From: Rhodoferax sp.
GTDB taxonomy: Bacteria; Pseudomonadota; Gammaproteobacteria; Burkholderiales; Burkholderiaceae_C
Direction: 5' to 3'
Length of the DNA stretch: 15,593 bases
Assembly (NCBI GenBank): GCA_030833685.1
Contig: JAURGS010000035.1
Span: forward strand, 1 to 15,593
The notes beneath the pieces were generated by a model. The model was not told the origin of the DNA, searched no databases, and saw nothing but the letters and a program-made list of their open reading frames with translations. This document shows positions 7,792-14,280 of the stretch, one piece after another. How positions within the stretch are numbered: position 1 is the first letter of the stretch; the number at the start of each line of letters is the position of its first letter. The translations under genes and the position numbers were made by a program.

Positions 7792-8790
7792 TTATTTACC
7801 CATGGCCTTGTTGACGTAGTAGTTGGTCACGTAAGGGCTGTAGTCTTTTTTGACTTCGGTCACACGACCTTGGTCTTTCAGGAAGTCAGCGGTGTAAGCC
7901 AAGGCCTTCACAGCGCCACCACCCAGCCAGGTAGCAGAAGCCTGCTCTTGAGCGGTCGGGAACTTGTAGAGCTTCATCAACTCAGGCACGTCCTTGGCAT
8001 CAGCACCACTCCACTTGGCAACGGCTTTGCCCTGGGCGGAAGTCGCGGTGTAAGCGCCGGGGTTCTTGCGGTACTCGTCGTCGGCCTTGATCAGCAGCTT
8101 GACCATCGTGACCATGAAAGCCTCGTTGGCCTTGGCCCATTTGGCGTTGACCACCAAGCCATCAAAGGTCGGGAAACCCTTGGCACCGATCGTGCCCGAG
8201 TCGGCAATGACCTTGCCGTTACCCTTGATTTTGCTCAGCACTGGGTTCCAGATGAAGGTGGCGTCAATATCGCCACGCTCCCAGGCGGCACCGATTTCTG
8301 GTGGGCGCATGTTCAGGATGTTGACCGACTTGGTGTCAACGCCTTCCATCTTCAGAACGGCCATCAGCTGGTAGTGCGCGGTAGACACGAATGGCGTGGC
8401 GACTTTCTTGCCTTTGAGGTCTTTGACGCTGTTAACGCCAGAGCCATTGCGGGCGATCAGCGCCTCGGCTTGCGAGATGTCATCCAGAATCCAGAACAGC
8501 TGGATGTCCTGGCCTTGAGTGGCAGCTGCAGTCACAGGGCTGGAGCCCGCCTCACCGACCTGAACGTCACCCGAGGCCATTGCCTTGATCACGTCGCCAC
8601 CGCCGCCAAACTGGCGCCATTTGATCTTGTAGCCGGTCTGCTTTTCCAGCTCGCCAGACTCCATGACCGTGCGCCACGGCACGAGCATGTCTTGGTAGGC
8701 GAAGGTAACTTCCTTGGCCTGAGCAAACGCGGTGCTGCTCAAAACGCTCAACGCCACAGCGCTAAGCAGTTGTCTCTTGTTCAAACGCAT
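7792..8790 (-). CDS. tauA: Periplasmic taurine-binding protein TauA
   Basis: A 332-residue ABC substrate-binding protein. The N-terminus MRLNKRQLLSAVALSVLSS with a following TAFA is a signal peptide with a likely cut after A23 (AFA|QA). The mature part keeps the E. coli TauA landmarks I recall: VTFAYQ near the start, IKAMASGDVQVGEAGSSP, VATPFVSTAHYQLM, MRPPEIGAAWERGDIDATFIW, and a C-terminal DFLKDQGRV...DYSPYVT. It would capture taurine (or a close sulfonate) in the periplasm and deliver it to TauBC. I chose ATG 8790 because GGAG lies 6 bases upstream (8797-8800) and the signal peptide then starts correctly; an open frame continues to 8871 but adds a non-signal extension. The upstream region carries a TauR-like box pair, and the gene is followed by a terminator. 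Confidence 0.92.
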   Translation of the reverse strand: MRLNKRQLLSAVALSVLSSTAFAQAKEVTFAYQDMLVPWRTVMESGELEKQTGYKIKWRQFGGGGDVIKAMASGDVQVGEAGSSPVTAAATQGQDIQLFWILDDISQAEALIARNGSGVNSVKDLKGKKVATPFVSTAHYQLMAVLKMEGVDTKSVNILNMRPPEIGAAWERGDIDATFIWNPVLSKIKGNGKVIADSGTIGAKGFPTFDGLVVNAKWAKANEAFMVTMVKLLIKADDEYRKNPGAYTATSAQGKAVAKWSGADAKDVPELMKLYKFPTAQEQASATWLGGGAVKALAYTADFLKDQGRVTEVKKDYSPYVTNYYVNKAMGK

Positions 8791-8847
8791 ACAAATCTCC
8801 ATTGATGAAAGTGAAACATGGCTCGCGCGCCCCCGCGCTGTAGCTGC

Positions 8848-8853
8848 ATTATT
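8848..8853 (-). promoter_or_regulatory. -10-like hexamer for tauA
   Basis: On the minus strand this reads AATAAT (five of six to TATAAT), about 57 bases upstream of the tauA start. There is no good -35 at 16-18 bases; instead that place is occupied by the proximal CTGG box. A poor -35 next to a regulator box is typical of an activator-dependent promoter. Predicted by eye only. Confidence 0.45.
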
Positions 8854-8873
8854 GACACAGACAGGCACCATTC

Positions 8874-8906
8874 ATAGGTCCAGCGGCCAACCTTTGATGG
8901 TGCCAG
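8874..8906 (-). promoter_or_regulatory. TauR-like direct-repeat operator upstream of tauA
   Basis: On the minus strand, CTGGCACCATCAAAGG (starting at 8906) and CTGGACCTATGAATGG (starting at 8883) are direct repeats agreeing at 11 of 16 positions, offset 23 bases (about two helical turns). The proximal copy CTGGACCTAT (8874-8883) matches nine of ten positions of the CTGGAC(C/T)TAA box I recall for the MocR-type activator TauR of Rhodobacter capsulatus. It ends exactly 20 bases before the -10-like hexamer. A TauR-like gene lies in this window, so this is its likely target. Confidence 0.6.
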
Positions 8907-8971
8907 AGCCTAAGGAAAACCCTAAGCCGCAAGCGTATCCGCAGGCGCGAATCACTGCTGGACCCAAAGAT

Positions 8972-10219
8972 TCAGACGTGGGCGCTGTGAAGCGAGAGAA
9001 GCGCTGCGCGCAGGATGCGGCCAATCATCTGGCAGTCCTGATAGGTCAGCGTCAAGGCAATGCGCATGTCGCACAAGCCCTGCATCAGGCCCAAAGAGGC
9101 CGGTACTGCGGGCTGTTGGCGCAGGTAGTGCCAATGGGTGTAGTTGCTGGTAAAGCCCTGCGCCTGTTCACGTCCGAACCATTTGATGTGCAGGCCGCAG
9201 CGATCACAAAACGCCATCACCTGCTCGATCTGTTTCGGTGACAAATCCAGGGTGAACTGAATCGAGCTGGCGACATATTCCTCCTGGGGATCTCGCGCGG
9301 GCACAAGCACATGTGGCAGCGCCGACAAAACGGACTCAAGCTGGGCGTACAAACGGTTCCAAGTTCCGGCACGTCGAGGCAACTCAGCCAGTTGCGGTCG
9401 AAGCATGGCCGCCGCCGCGTTGGACATGCGCATGCTGAAATTGGGGATCTGATGCTTCCAACGGTCAAACACCTCCATTGGTGGGCGACACAGGTGCTGT
9501 GCATAAATCATGTAGCTGCCCGAATACAGGATGGCCTTGGCACAGATGTCATCGTCGTCGGTAACCAGCAACCCACCCTCTCCCGAGTTGATGTGCTTGT
9601 AGGTCTGCGTGCTAAAGCACCCAACACGGCCCCATGTGCCGCTGTAACGCCCCGCCCACTTGGCGCCCATGGTGTGCGCGCAGTCTTCAACCAGCGCAAT
9701 GCCATGCACATCACAAATCGACTTGACCGCCTGCATGTCCGCAATGTGCCCACGCATGTGTGAGATCAGAAAAACCTTGGCACCACTGCTGGCGGCCTTG
9801 CGCTCCAGGTCTTGCAGGTCTGGGGTGTAGGCCGCCGTGGTCTCCACCAGAACCGGGTCAGCGCCGGCATGCGCGATCGCACCCGGCACCGGCGCCAGGG
9901 TGAAGGTGCTGGTGAGCACCTTGTCGCCGGGTTCAACACCCAAAGTCTTGAGCGCCACAAACATGGCCGCGCCGCAAGAACTCAGCGCCACGCAGTACTT
10001 GCTGCCAACATAAGCGGCGTATTCTTGCTCCAGCAACGAGGGTTCGGGCAACTGGCCCTTGATTTCGCCGTAGCGGTGCAGCCGGCCGTCTTGCATCAGC
10101 TCAGTGGCACGCGCAATCCCCGCTGCGGGTATGGGCTCAGGTTGGCTCAGGTCGATATCAAAGCGCAGCACGCCTTGCTCATCCACAGCGGGTGCGGCTT
10201 GAAGGTGCGCTTCAGCCAT
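8972..10219 (-). CDS. DegT/DnrJ/EryC1-family PLP aminotransferase
   Basis: A 415-residue fold-type I PLP enzyme of the DegT/DnrJ/EryC1/StrS family, whose known members mostly transaminate keto-sugars. Visible landmarks are GEIKGQLPEPSLLEQEYAAY near residues 52-70, the phosphate-binding stretch ALSSCGAAM (78-86), the cofactor-contacting D179 in VEDCAHTMGA, and the Schiff-base lysine K208 in STQTYKHINSGEGG. I chose ATG 10219: it overlaps the stop of the upstream HisD-like gene as ATGGCTGA (8 bases), which suggests translational coupling, and a G-rich run lies about 10 bases upstream. A TTG at 10252 would give a 41-base overlap. No sugar-biosynthesis genes are nearby; the coupling to a HisD/HpsN-like dehydrogenase and a tau cluster suggests an amino-group transfer in sulfonate or amino-alcohol metabolism. 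The substrate is unknown. Confidence 0.85.
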   Translation of the reverse strand: MAEAHLQAAPAVDEQGVLRFDIDLSQPEPIPAAGIARATELMQDGRLHRYGEIKGQLPEPSLLEQEYAAYVGSKYCVALSSCGAAMFVALKTLGVEPGDKVLTSTFTLAPVPGAIAHAGADPVLVETTAAYTPDLQDLERKAASSGAKVFLISHMRGHIADMQAVKSICDVHGIALVEDCAHTMGAKWAGRYSGTWGRVGCFSTQTYKHINSGEGGLLVTDDDDICAKAILYSGSYMIYAQHLCRPPMEVFDRWKHQIPNFSMRMSNAAAAMLRPQLAELPRRAGTWNRLYAQLESVLSALPHVLVPARDPQEEYVASSIQFTLDLSPKQIEQVMAFCDRCGLHIKWFGREQAQGFTSNYTHWHYLRQQPAVPASLGLMQGLCDMRIALTLTYQDCQMIGRILRAALLSLHSAHV

Positions 10220-11531
10220 GGCGCGCGTGTCCCCCCAAAGTTCCAAGCTCAAAGGCCTCGTTGGGGTAGTATTTTTTCAGGCGGATGTCGCCGGTCAGTG
10301 CATGCCCTTCCATGCCCTCAAGCCTGGAAATGCGTGCCGCTACCTGCCCCACAGCGCGGGACGCGTCGCGTGTCAAACGCTGCCAGGTTACGGTCTTGAT
10401 GAACTTACCTACCGACAAGCCACCCGAATAACGTGCAGCGCCACGCGTGGGCAGGATGTGATTGGTGCCGCTGCATTTATCGCCGTAGGCCACCGTGGTC
10501 TCCTCGCCTAAAAACAAAGATCCGTAGTTGCTCAGGTTCTGCAGCCACCAGTCCAAGTCTTTGGCCATGACCTGCAGGTGTTCACAAGCATAGCGGTCAC
10601 TGACTTCAACCGCTTGCTCACGGCTGTCCACCACCACAATCTCGGCATAGTCGCGCCAGGCCGCCGTGGCTGCTACGCGAGCCAAATCAGGCAAGGCGGC
10701 AATCACATCCGGTGCGCGTCGCAGTACTTCCTGGCCCAGCGCTTCAGAGGTGGTGATGAGCCACACGGGTGAATCGGGCCCGTGCTCGGCCTGACCAATC
10801 AAGTCCATGGTGACGATGGCCGGGTCAGCCGTCTCATCGGCAATCACGGCCGACTCAGTTGGGCCGGCAATCACATCGATACCCACCTGGCCAAACAGCA
10901 TACGCTTGGCCTCGGCCACAAATCGATTGCCAGGACCGACGATGATGTCAGCCGGCTTACCGGTGAACAAACCGTTGGCCAGCGCGGCGACGGCCTGCAC
11001 GCCACCGAGCGCCAGCACGGTACTGGCGCCACACAATTGCATGGCGTAGAGGATGGCAGGGTGAATGCCCGCATCGCGACTGGCGGGCGTGGCCGCCACA
11101 ATGTTTTTGACACCAGCCACCGAAGCGGTTCCGACGCTCATGATGGCGCTGGCGGCGTGCGCATAGCGACCGCCAGGCACATAGCAGCCTGCCGTCTGAC
11201 AGGGGATCAGCCTCTGCCCCACTAAAAGGCCCGGCATCAGTTCGGTCTGAAACTCCTGCATCGAATCTTTTTGGTGACGGGCGAACGCTTGCACACGGTC
11301 TCGGGCAAACCGAATGTCGTCTTTGACCCCAGCGCTGAGCGACTTCTCGGCTTTGGCAAACGCCTCTGGGCCCACCACGATCTCGCCACCCCAACCATCG
11401 AGGTCTTTGGCGTACTGCCGCGCTGCATCCTCTTTGCCCAGCGCAATGGCGTCGAGCATCTGGCGCACGGTTGCCGCGGTGGAAGTGTCAATCGCCTGCT
11501 GAGGCGGGTTGGCTTTTTTGATGTAGTGCAT
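10212..11531 (-). CDS. HisD-family NAD-dependent dehydrogenase, HpsN (sulfopropanediol dehydrogenase)-like
   Basis: A 439-residue member of the histidinol dehydrogenase family. The zinc and catalytic residues of that family are all present by pattern: Q247 and H250 (GQAEHGPDSP), the general-base pair E317-H318 (CEHLQ), D351 and H358 (YGDKCSGTNH) and H410 (LEGMEGHALTG). From memory it resembles HpsN, the (R)-2,3-dihydroxypropanesulfonate 3-dehydrogenase, more than biosynthetic HisD: AGCYVPGGRYAHAASAIM, LEGMEGHA and the long DLDWWLQNLSNYGSLFLGEE stretch are alike. No his genes surround it. It would oxidise a primary alcohol to the carboxylate in two NAD-linked steps. ATG 11531 gives the family length, although no Shine-Dalgarno sequence precedes it. 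It is followed with an 8-base overlap by a DegT aminotransferase, and its promoter region carries the same box arrangement as tauA. A role on a non-sulfonate alcohol remains possible. Confidence 0.8.
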   Translation of the reverse strand: MHYIKKANPPQQAIDTSTAATVRQMLDAIALGKEDAARQYAKDLDGWGGEIVVGPEAFAKAEKSLSAGVKDDIRFARDRVQAFARHQKDSMQEFQTELMPGLLVGQRLIPCQTAGCYVPGGRYAHAASAIMSVGTASVAGVKNIVAATPASRDAGIHPAILYAMQLCGASTVLALGGVQAVAALANGLFTGKPADIIVGPGNRFVAEAKRMLFGQVGIDVIAGPTESAVIADETADPAIVTMDLIGQAEHGPDSPVWLITTSEALGQEVLRRAPDVIAALPDLARVAATAAWRDYAEIVVVDSREQAVEVSDRYACEHLQVMAKDLDWWLQNLSNYGSLFLGEETTVAYGDKCSGTNHILPTRGAARYSGGLSVGKFIKTVTWQRLTRDASRAVGQVAARISRLEGMEGHALTGDIRLKKYYPNEAFELGTLGGHARHG

Positions 11532-11596
11532 GACAAAGCGCTTTCGAAAAAAATACTGCGAACCCCAGCCGCACCAGGGCAAATTCAAAACCCAAC

Positions 11597-11624
11597 ATCC
11601 TAATCGCCAATCAAGGTCCGACAA
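11597..11624 (-). promoter_or_regulatory. Predicted sigma-70-like promoter for the HisD-like/DegT pair
   Basis: On the minus strand TTGTCG (11619-11624, four of six to the -35 consensus) is followed after 16 bases by TAGGAT (11597-11602, four of six to the -10 consensus). The -35 overlaps the proximal CTGG box by two bases. The implied leader to ATG 11531 is about 60 bases. Predicted by eye. Confidence 0.4.
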
Positions 11625-11654
11625 AGTGCCAGATCGGAACTTTTGTAGAGCCAG
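11623..11654 (-). promoter_or_regulatory. TauR-like direct-repeat operator upstream of the HisD-like gene
   Basis: On the minus strand CTGGCTCTAC (11645-11654) and CTGGCACTTT (11623-11632) are direct repeats offset 22 bases, agreeing at seven of their first eight positions. The proximal copy ends 20 bases before the -10-like TAGGAT, the same distance as at tauA. Agreement with the remembered TauR box CTGGAC(C/T)TAA is weaker than at tauA (six to seven of ten), so the case rests on the shared geometry. Confidence 0.45.
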
Positions 11655-11742
11655 CACCTCAGGCTTGTTTGCGCCGCACCATGCCCGCGTTTGGGCCAGC
11701 CGGGGTGAATCACCGGCGCCGTGCTGAAACCCGCCAACCGAA

Positions 11743-13245
11743 TCAGTGGCCTCGGTCGCTGGCCAAGGACCGGTAGGCCTGCGCTAAAGCCAGGATGCCG
11801 GGCTCAATCTGGTTGGCCGCAATGGAAGACAAGCGCAGGCGAAAAAATGGACAGGGGTAAGGCTGCTTGCCAAAAAAAACATCGCCCGATTCGATCAAGA
11901 CCCCCAGCTGCCGGCACTTGGCAGCGAGCTCTGCAGCATCGACCCAGGCAGGCGTGCGCACCCAGATCGACGCCCCGCCAGCAGGCATGGTGAATTCGAA
12001 TTCGGGCAGGCAATCGCCCAAGGCCTTGGTCGCGATCTGAAGGCGCTCGCCCATGGCTGCATTCACACGCCGGGTTAAGGATTCGTGGTGCCCAAGGCTC
12101 AGGAACAAGGCATACACGTGCTGCAAGAAAGCGCTGGGATGGCGCAACATCGAGTGCCGAATGGCACGCAGCTCACGAATCAAGGCCTGCGGTGCCACGA
12201 TAAAGCCCAGGCGCAGCGCTGGCGAGAGCGACTTGGAGACTGAGCCCACATAAATCACCCGACCGCCACGGTCCATGCTTTTAAGCGCGGGCACGGGCTC
12301 CCCGGCGTACAAGTTCTCAGCCTCGTAGTCGTCTTCGATCAGCACAAAATCTTGAGTCCGGGCCAAGTGCAGCAGCTCGCGGCGACGCTCAAGGCTTAAG
12401 GTCACCGTGGTCGGGCTTTGGTGCGAAGGCGTCACAAACAAGTAGTCAAGCTCAGGCAAGTTTTCCAGCACCAGGCCTTCACTGTCCACAGGCACCTCAA
12501 CAAAACGCGGCTCACGCAGCGAGAAACTGTTTCGCGCATGCACATGACCGGGCTCCTCCAGGCCAACCCGGGTGCTTTGCTTGAACAGGGTCTCCGCAAT
12601 CAGGTAATACGCCTGCTGGGCACCGATGGTGATCATGATCTCCTCATCCAGCGCAAACACGCCACGGCTGGGAAGAACCCTTTTGCGGATCTGCTCGATC
12701 AGCTCGGCCACATCATCGGTCTCAAAATCTGGCGTCCAGCGCGCCAGTTGCGAGCGCGCCAGCGTGCGAACGCAACATTCCCGAAAGTCCTCTGCTGGAA
12801 AGATCTCGGGGTCGTAAGTGCCGTAGACAAAGGGGTAGCGGTAATCGCTCCAGCGCTCGGGCTTGTGCAAGGTGCGCAGTTTGGTCTGTGATCGAACCAC
12901 GCGCGCAGCCCAGTCCGGTGGTGAGCTACCGCTGCCCGCCAAAGGATCCGATGCTCTGACTGGCCGAGGCTGGGCCTGGGCCGCCACAAAAATGCCCGTT
13001 CTTGGGCGCGACTCCAGAAACCCCTCATCCACCAGGTGCTGGTAAGCCAGCGTGACCGTGTTGCGGCTAATCGACAGCGCAGCTGCCAAGTCGCGCGAAG
13101 ACGGAATCATGGTTCCAGCGGGCAACAAGCCGCCCAAAATCGCGTCGACCACCACACGACGCAGGCGCGCCTGCAGCGGCAGGCCCGACAGGGCGGTATC
13201 GGCCATCATGTGCGCCCATGGGATGGATAAGGCAGAAGCTGTCAT
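11743..13245 (-). CDS. tauR: MocR-type (GntR wHTH + aminotransferase-like domain) regulator, probable TauR
   Basis: A two-domain regulator of about 500 residues. The N-terminal GntR winged helix-turn-helix reads LQARLRRVVVDAILGGLLPA, then PSSRDLAAALSISRNTVTLAYQHLVDEGFLESRPRTGIFV (about residues 24-90). A roughly 50-residue linker leads to a fold-type I aminotransferase-like domain that keeps cofactor residues: DD in VLIEDDYEAEN and the lysine in YVGSVSKSLSPALRLGF. MocR proteins use PLP or a PLP adduct as effector; TauR in Rhodobacter activates taurine genes in response to taurine. Here it lies directly upstream of the HisD-like/DegT/tau block, and boxes like those of TauR precede two of its transcription units, hence the name; PdxR or GabR types are the alternatives. 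The start is uncertain: ATG 13245 is preferred, but an in-frame GTG (13287) and ATG codons at about 13209 are possible, and none has a clear ribosome binding site. Confidence 0.75.
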   Translation of the reverse strand: MTASALSIPWAHMMADTALSGLPLQARLRRVVVDAILGGLLPAGTMIPSSRDLAAALSISRNTVTLAYQHLVDEGFLESRPRTGIFVAAQAQPRPVRASDPLAGSGSSPPDWAARVVRSQTKLRTLHKPERWSDYRYPFVYGTYDPEIFPAEDFRECCVRTLARSQLARWTPDFETDDVAELIEQIRKRVLPSRGVFALDEEIMITIGAQQAYYLIAETLFKQSTRVGLEEPGHVHARNSFSLREPRFVEVPVDSEGLVLENLPELDYLFVTPSHQSPTTVTLSLERRRELLHLARTQDFVLIEDDYEAENLYAGEPVPALKSMDRGGRVIYVGSVSKSLSPALRLGFIVAPQALIRELRAIRHSMLRHPSAFLQHVYALFLSLGHHESLTRRVNAAMGERLQIATKALGDCLPEFEFTMPAGGASIWVRTPAWVDAAELAAKCRQLGVLIESGDVFFGKQPYPCPFFRLRLSSIAANQIEPGILALAQAYRSLASDRGH

Positions 13246-13331
13246 GCAGAAACCAAAAAAATCTAAGCGGTATGCCAAGCGGCGCACAAATCCACACGCC
13301 AGTTAGCGCTGGTAATTGTGCAGCAGTAACT

Positions 13332-13345
13332 TGGCCACGCGGCCA
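13332..13345. promoter_or_regulatory. Small inverted repeat between the divergent regulators
   Basis: TGGCC-ACGC-GGCCA (13332-13345) is a perfect 5-bp inverted repeat near the middle of the divergent MocR/GntR spacer. Its position would suit an operator shared by both genes, but five-base arms in GC-rich DNA are not strong evidence. Confidence 0.25.
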
Positions 13346-13457
13346 CTGAGCACAGATTGTGAAACAGTGCACCACTTGCTCGGAGCCAGACCGCAGAGCA
13401 CCCCTCAAAAACCGGTATATTCAATCAAATCAACTAGATGAATTTATCGGAAAAGCC

Positions 13458-13463
13458 TACAAT
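13458..13463 (+). promoter_or_regulatory. -10-like TACAAT before the GntR/UTRA gene
   Basis: TACAAT matches five of six positions of the sigma-70 -10 box and lies 31 bases before the GTG at 13495. The -35 position (TAGATG, 13435-13440, spacer 17) is poor. If used, it excludes the ATG at 13438 as the start and supports the GTG. Confidence 0.35.
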
Positions 13464-13494
13464 CGGCCTGACGTCAACCCAACCGGAGACCACC

Positions 13495-14247
13495 GTGCAG
13501 ACCAACTCCGATGAAGCCAGCCCGATGGGTGGAACCCACTTGTACAAACACATCGAGCAGGAACTGACCCAATCCATTCATCAAGGGCAATACAAGCCTG
13601 GTGACGCCCTGCCCGCGGAGAAATTTTTGGCACAGCACTTCGGGGTAAGCATTGGCACCTTGCGCAAGGCCGTCGACAGTCTTGTGGGGCGCGGCGTATT
13701 GCTGCGCCAGCAAGGGCGCGGCACGTTTGTGGCCAGACACAACAAAGACCGCTACCTATTTGCGTACTTTCACGTGGTGCGACAAGACGGTGTCAAAACC
13801 TACCCGCTGTTAGAGCTGGCTTTGTTCACCCGCACCAAGGCCGACAAACAAATTGCCAGGCGACTGGCCATGAAGGTGGGCAGCAAAGTCTTCAAGCTCA
13901 TCAACATCTTGCACCTGCATGGACGCCGTGTGGTCATTGACGAGATTTATCTCCCCGAGAAGCTTTTCCCTGATCTGAGCGAACAGGTGGTGCGCGAGCG
14001 GCCCAACACGCTTTACCAGCTGTACCAGGAGCGTTTCGGCTTGACGGTAGTCAGGGCCGAGGAGCGCCTGCGCGCAGTCAGGGCTGATGCCTTTCAGGCC
14101 AGCACGCTTGGCCTGCCGCCTGGAGAGCCTTTGTTGCAAGTGATTCGCGTTGCGCAGTCGTTCAATAACCAGCCCGTCGAATTGCGCTACTCATTCGTCA
14201 ACACACTGGACTACGAGTACTTCGCCGAACTTACACCCACCAGCTAG
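13495..14247 (+). CDS. GntR-family transcriptional regulator, HutC/UTRA subfamily
   Basis: About 250 residues: an N-terminal GntR winged helix-turn-helix (YKHIEQELTQSIHQGQYKPG, then LPAEKFLAQHFGVSIGTLRKAVDSLVGRGVLLRQQGRGTFV) followed by a UTRA ligand-binding domain. The UTRA domain includes RRVVIDEIYLPEKLFPDLSE, then ERLRAVRADAFQASTLGLPPGEPLLQVIRVAQSFNNQPVELRYSFV. Such regulators are usually repressors released by a small metabolite of the pathway they control. GTG 13495 is preferred because GGAG stands 6 bases upstream and TACAAT lies at a sensible distance; ATG 13438 in the same frame would add 19 residues with no ribosome binding site. It is divergent from the MocR gene and convergent with the GMC dehydrogenase, either of whose promoters could be its target. 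The ligand is unknown. Confidence 0.88.
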   Translation: MQTNSDEASPMGGTHLYKHIEQELTQSIHQGQYKPGDALPAEKFLAQHFGVSIGTLRKAVDSLVGRGVLLRQQGRGTFVARHNKDRYLFAYFHVVRQDGVKTYPLLELALFTRTKADKQIARRLAMKVGSKVFKLINILHLHGRRVVIDEIYLPEKLFPDLSEQVVRERPNTLYQLYQERFGLTVVRAEERLRAVRADAFQASTLGLPPGEPLLQVIRVAQSFNNQPVELRYSFVNTLDYEYFAELTPTS

Positions 14248-14254
14248 CAGCGCC

Positions 14255-14280
14255 GGCCAGCGTTGATCGACAGGCTGGCC
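14255..14280. terminator. Hairpin between convergent GntR and GMC genes, possible bidirectional terminator
   Basis: GGCCAGC (14255-14261) and GCTGGCC (14274-14280) are perfect 7-bp arms around a 12-base loop. It fills almost the whole 33-base gap between two convergent stop codons, where a shared terminator is expected. There is no T-run on either side, so it is at best a weak intrinsic terminator. Confidence 0.5.

Noticed and set aside
8852..8857. Perfect TTGACA on the plus strand as a -35 box
   Set aside because: The -10 position 17 bases on reads TAGGTC (two of six), and no plus-strand gene lies downstream; it is probably a coincidence inside the tauA promoter.
8909..8926. Direct repeat CCTAAG (8909-8914 and 8921-8926) between degT and tauA
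   Set aside because: Only six bases long and 12 bases apart, with no counterpart at the other promoter; too short to claim as an operator or terminator.
10220..10252. TTG start for the DegT gene giving a 41-base overlap with the HisD-like gene
   Set aside because: ATG 10219 gives the compact ATGGCTGA overlap typical of coupled genes and a normal family N-terminus.
10212..11531. Biosynthetic histidinol dehydrogenase of a his operon
   Set aside because: No hisG, hisC, hisB or other his gene is nearby, and the C-terminal half looks like HpsN as I recall it; the neighbouring DegT protein is not a HisC-type aminotransferase.
11535..11544. Palindrome AAAGCGCTTT just before the HisD-like start codon
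   Set aside because: A perfect 10-base palindrome, but not repeated at other promoters here and inside the translation initiation region; likely chance.
11532..11657. In-frame upstream extension of the HisD-like gene (42 more codons)
   Set aside because: The extension has no family similarity, is unusually tryptophan- and cysteine-rich, and would cover the predicted promoter and box pair; ATG 11531 gives the normal family length.
11695..11725. GC-rich inverted repeat after the MocR stop as a terminator
   Set aside because: The stem needs a two-base bulge and has no T-run, so I cannot support an intrinsic terminator there.
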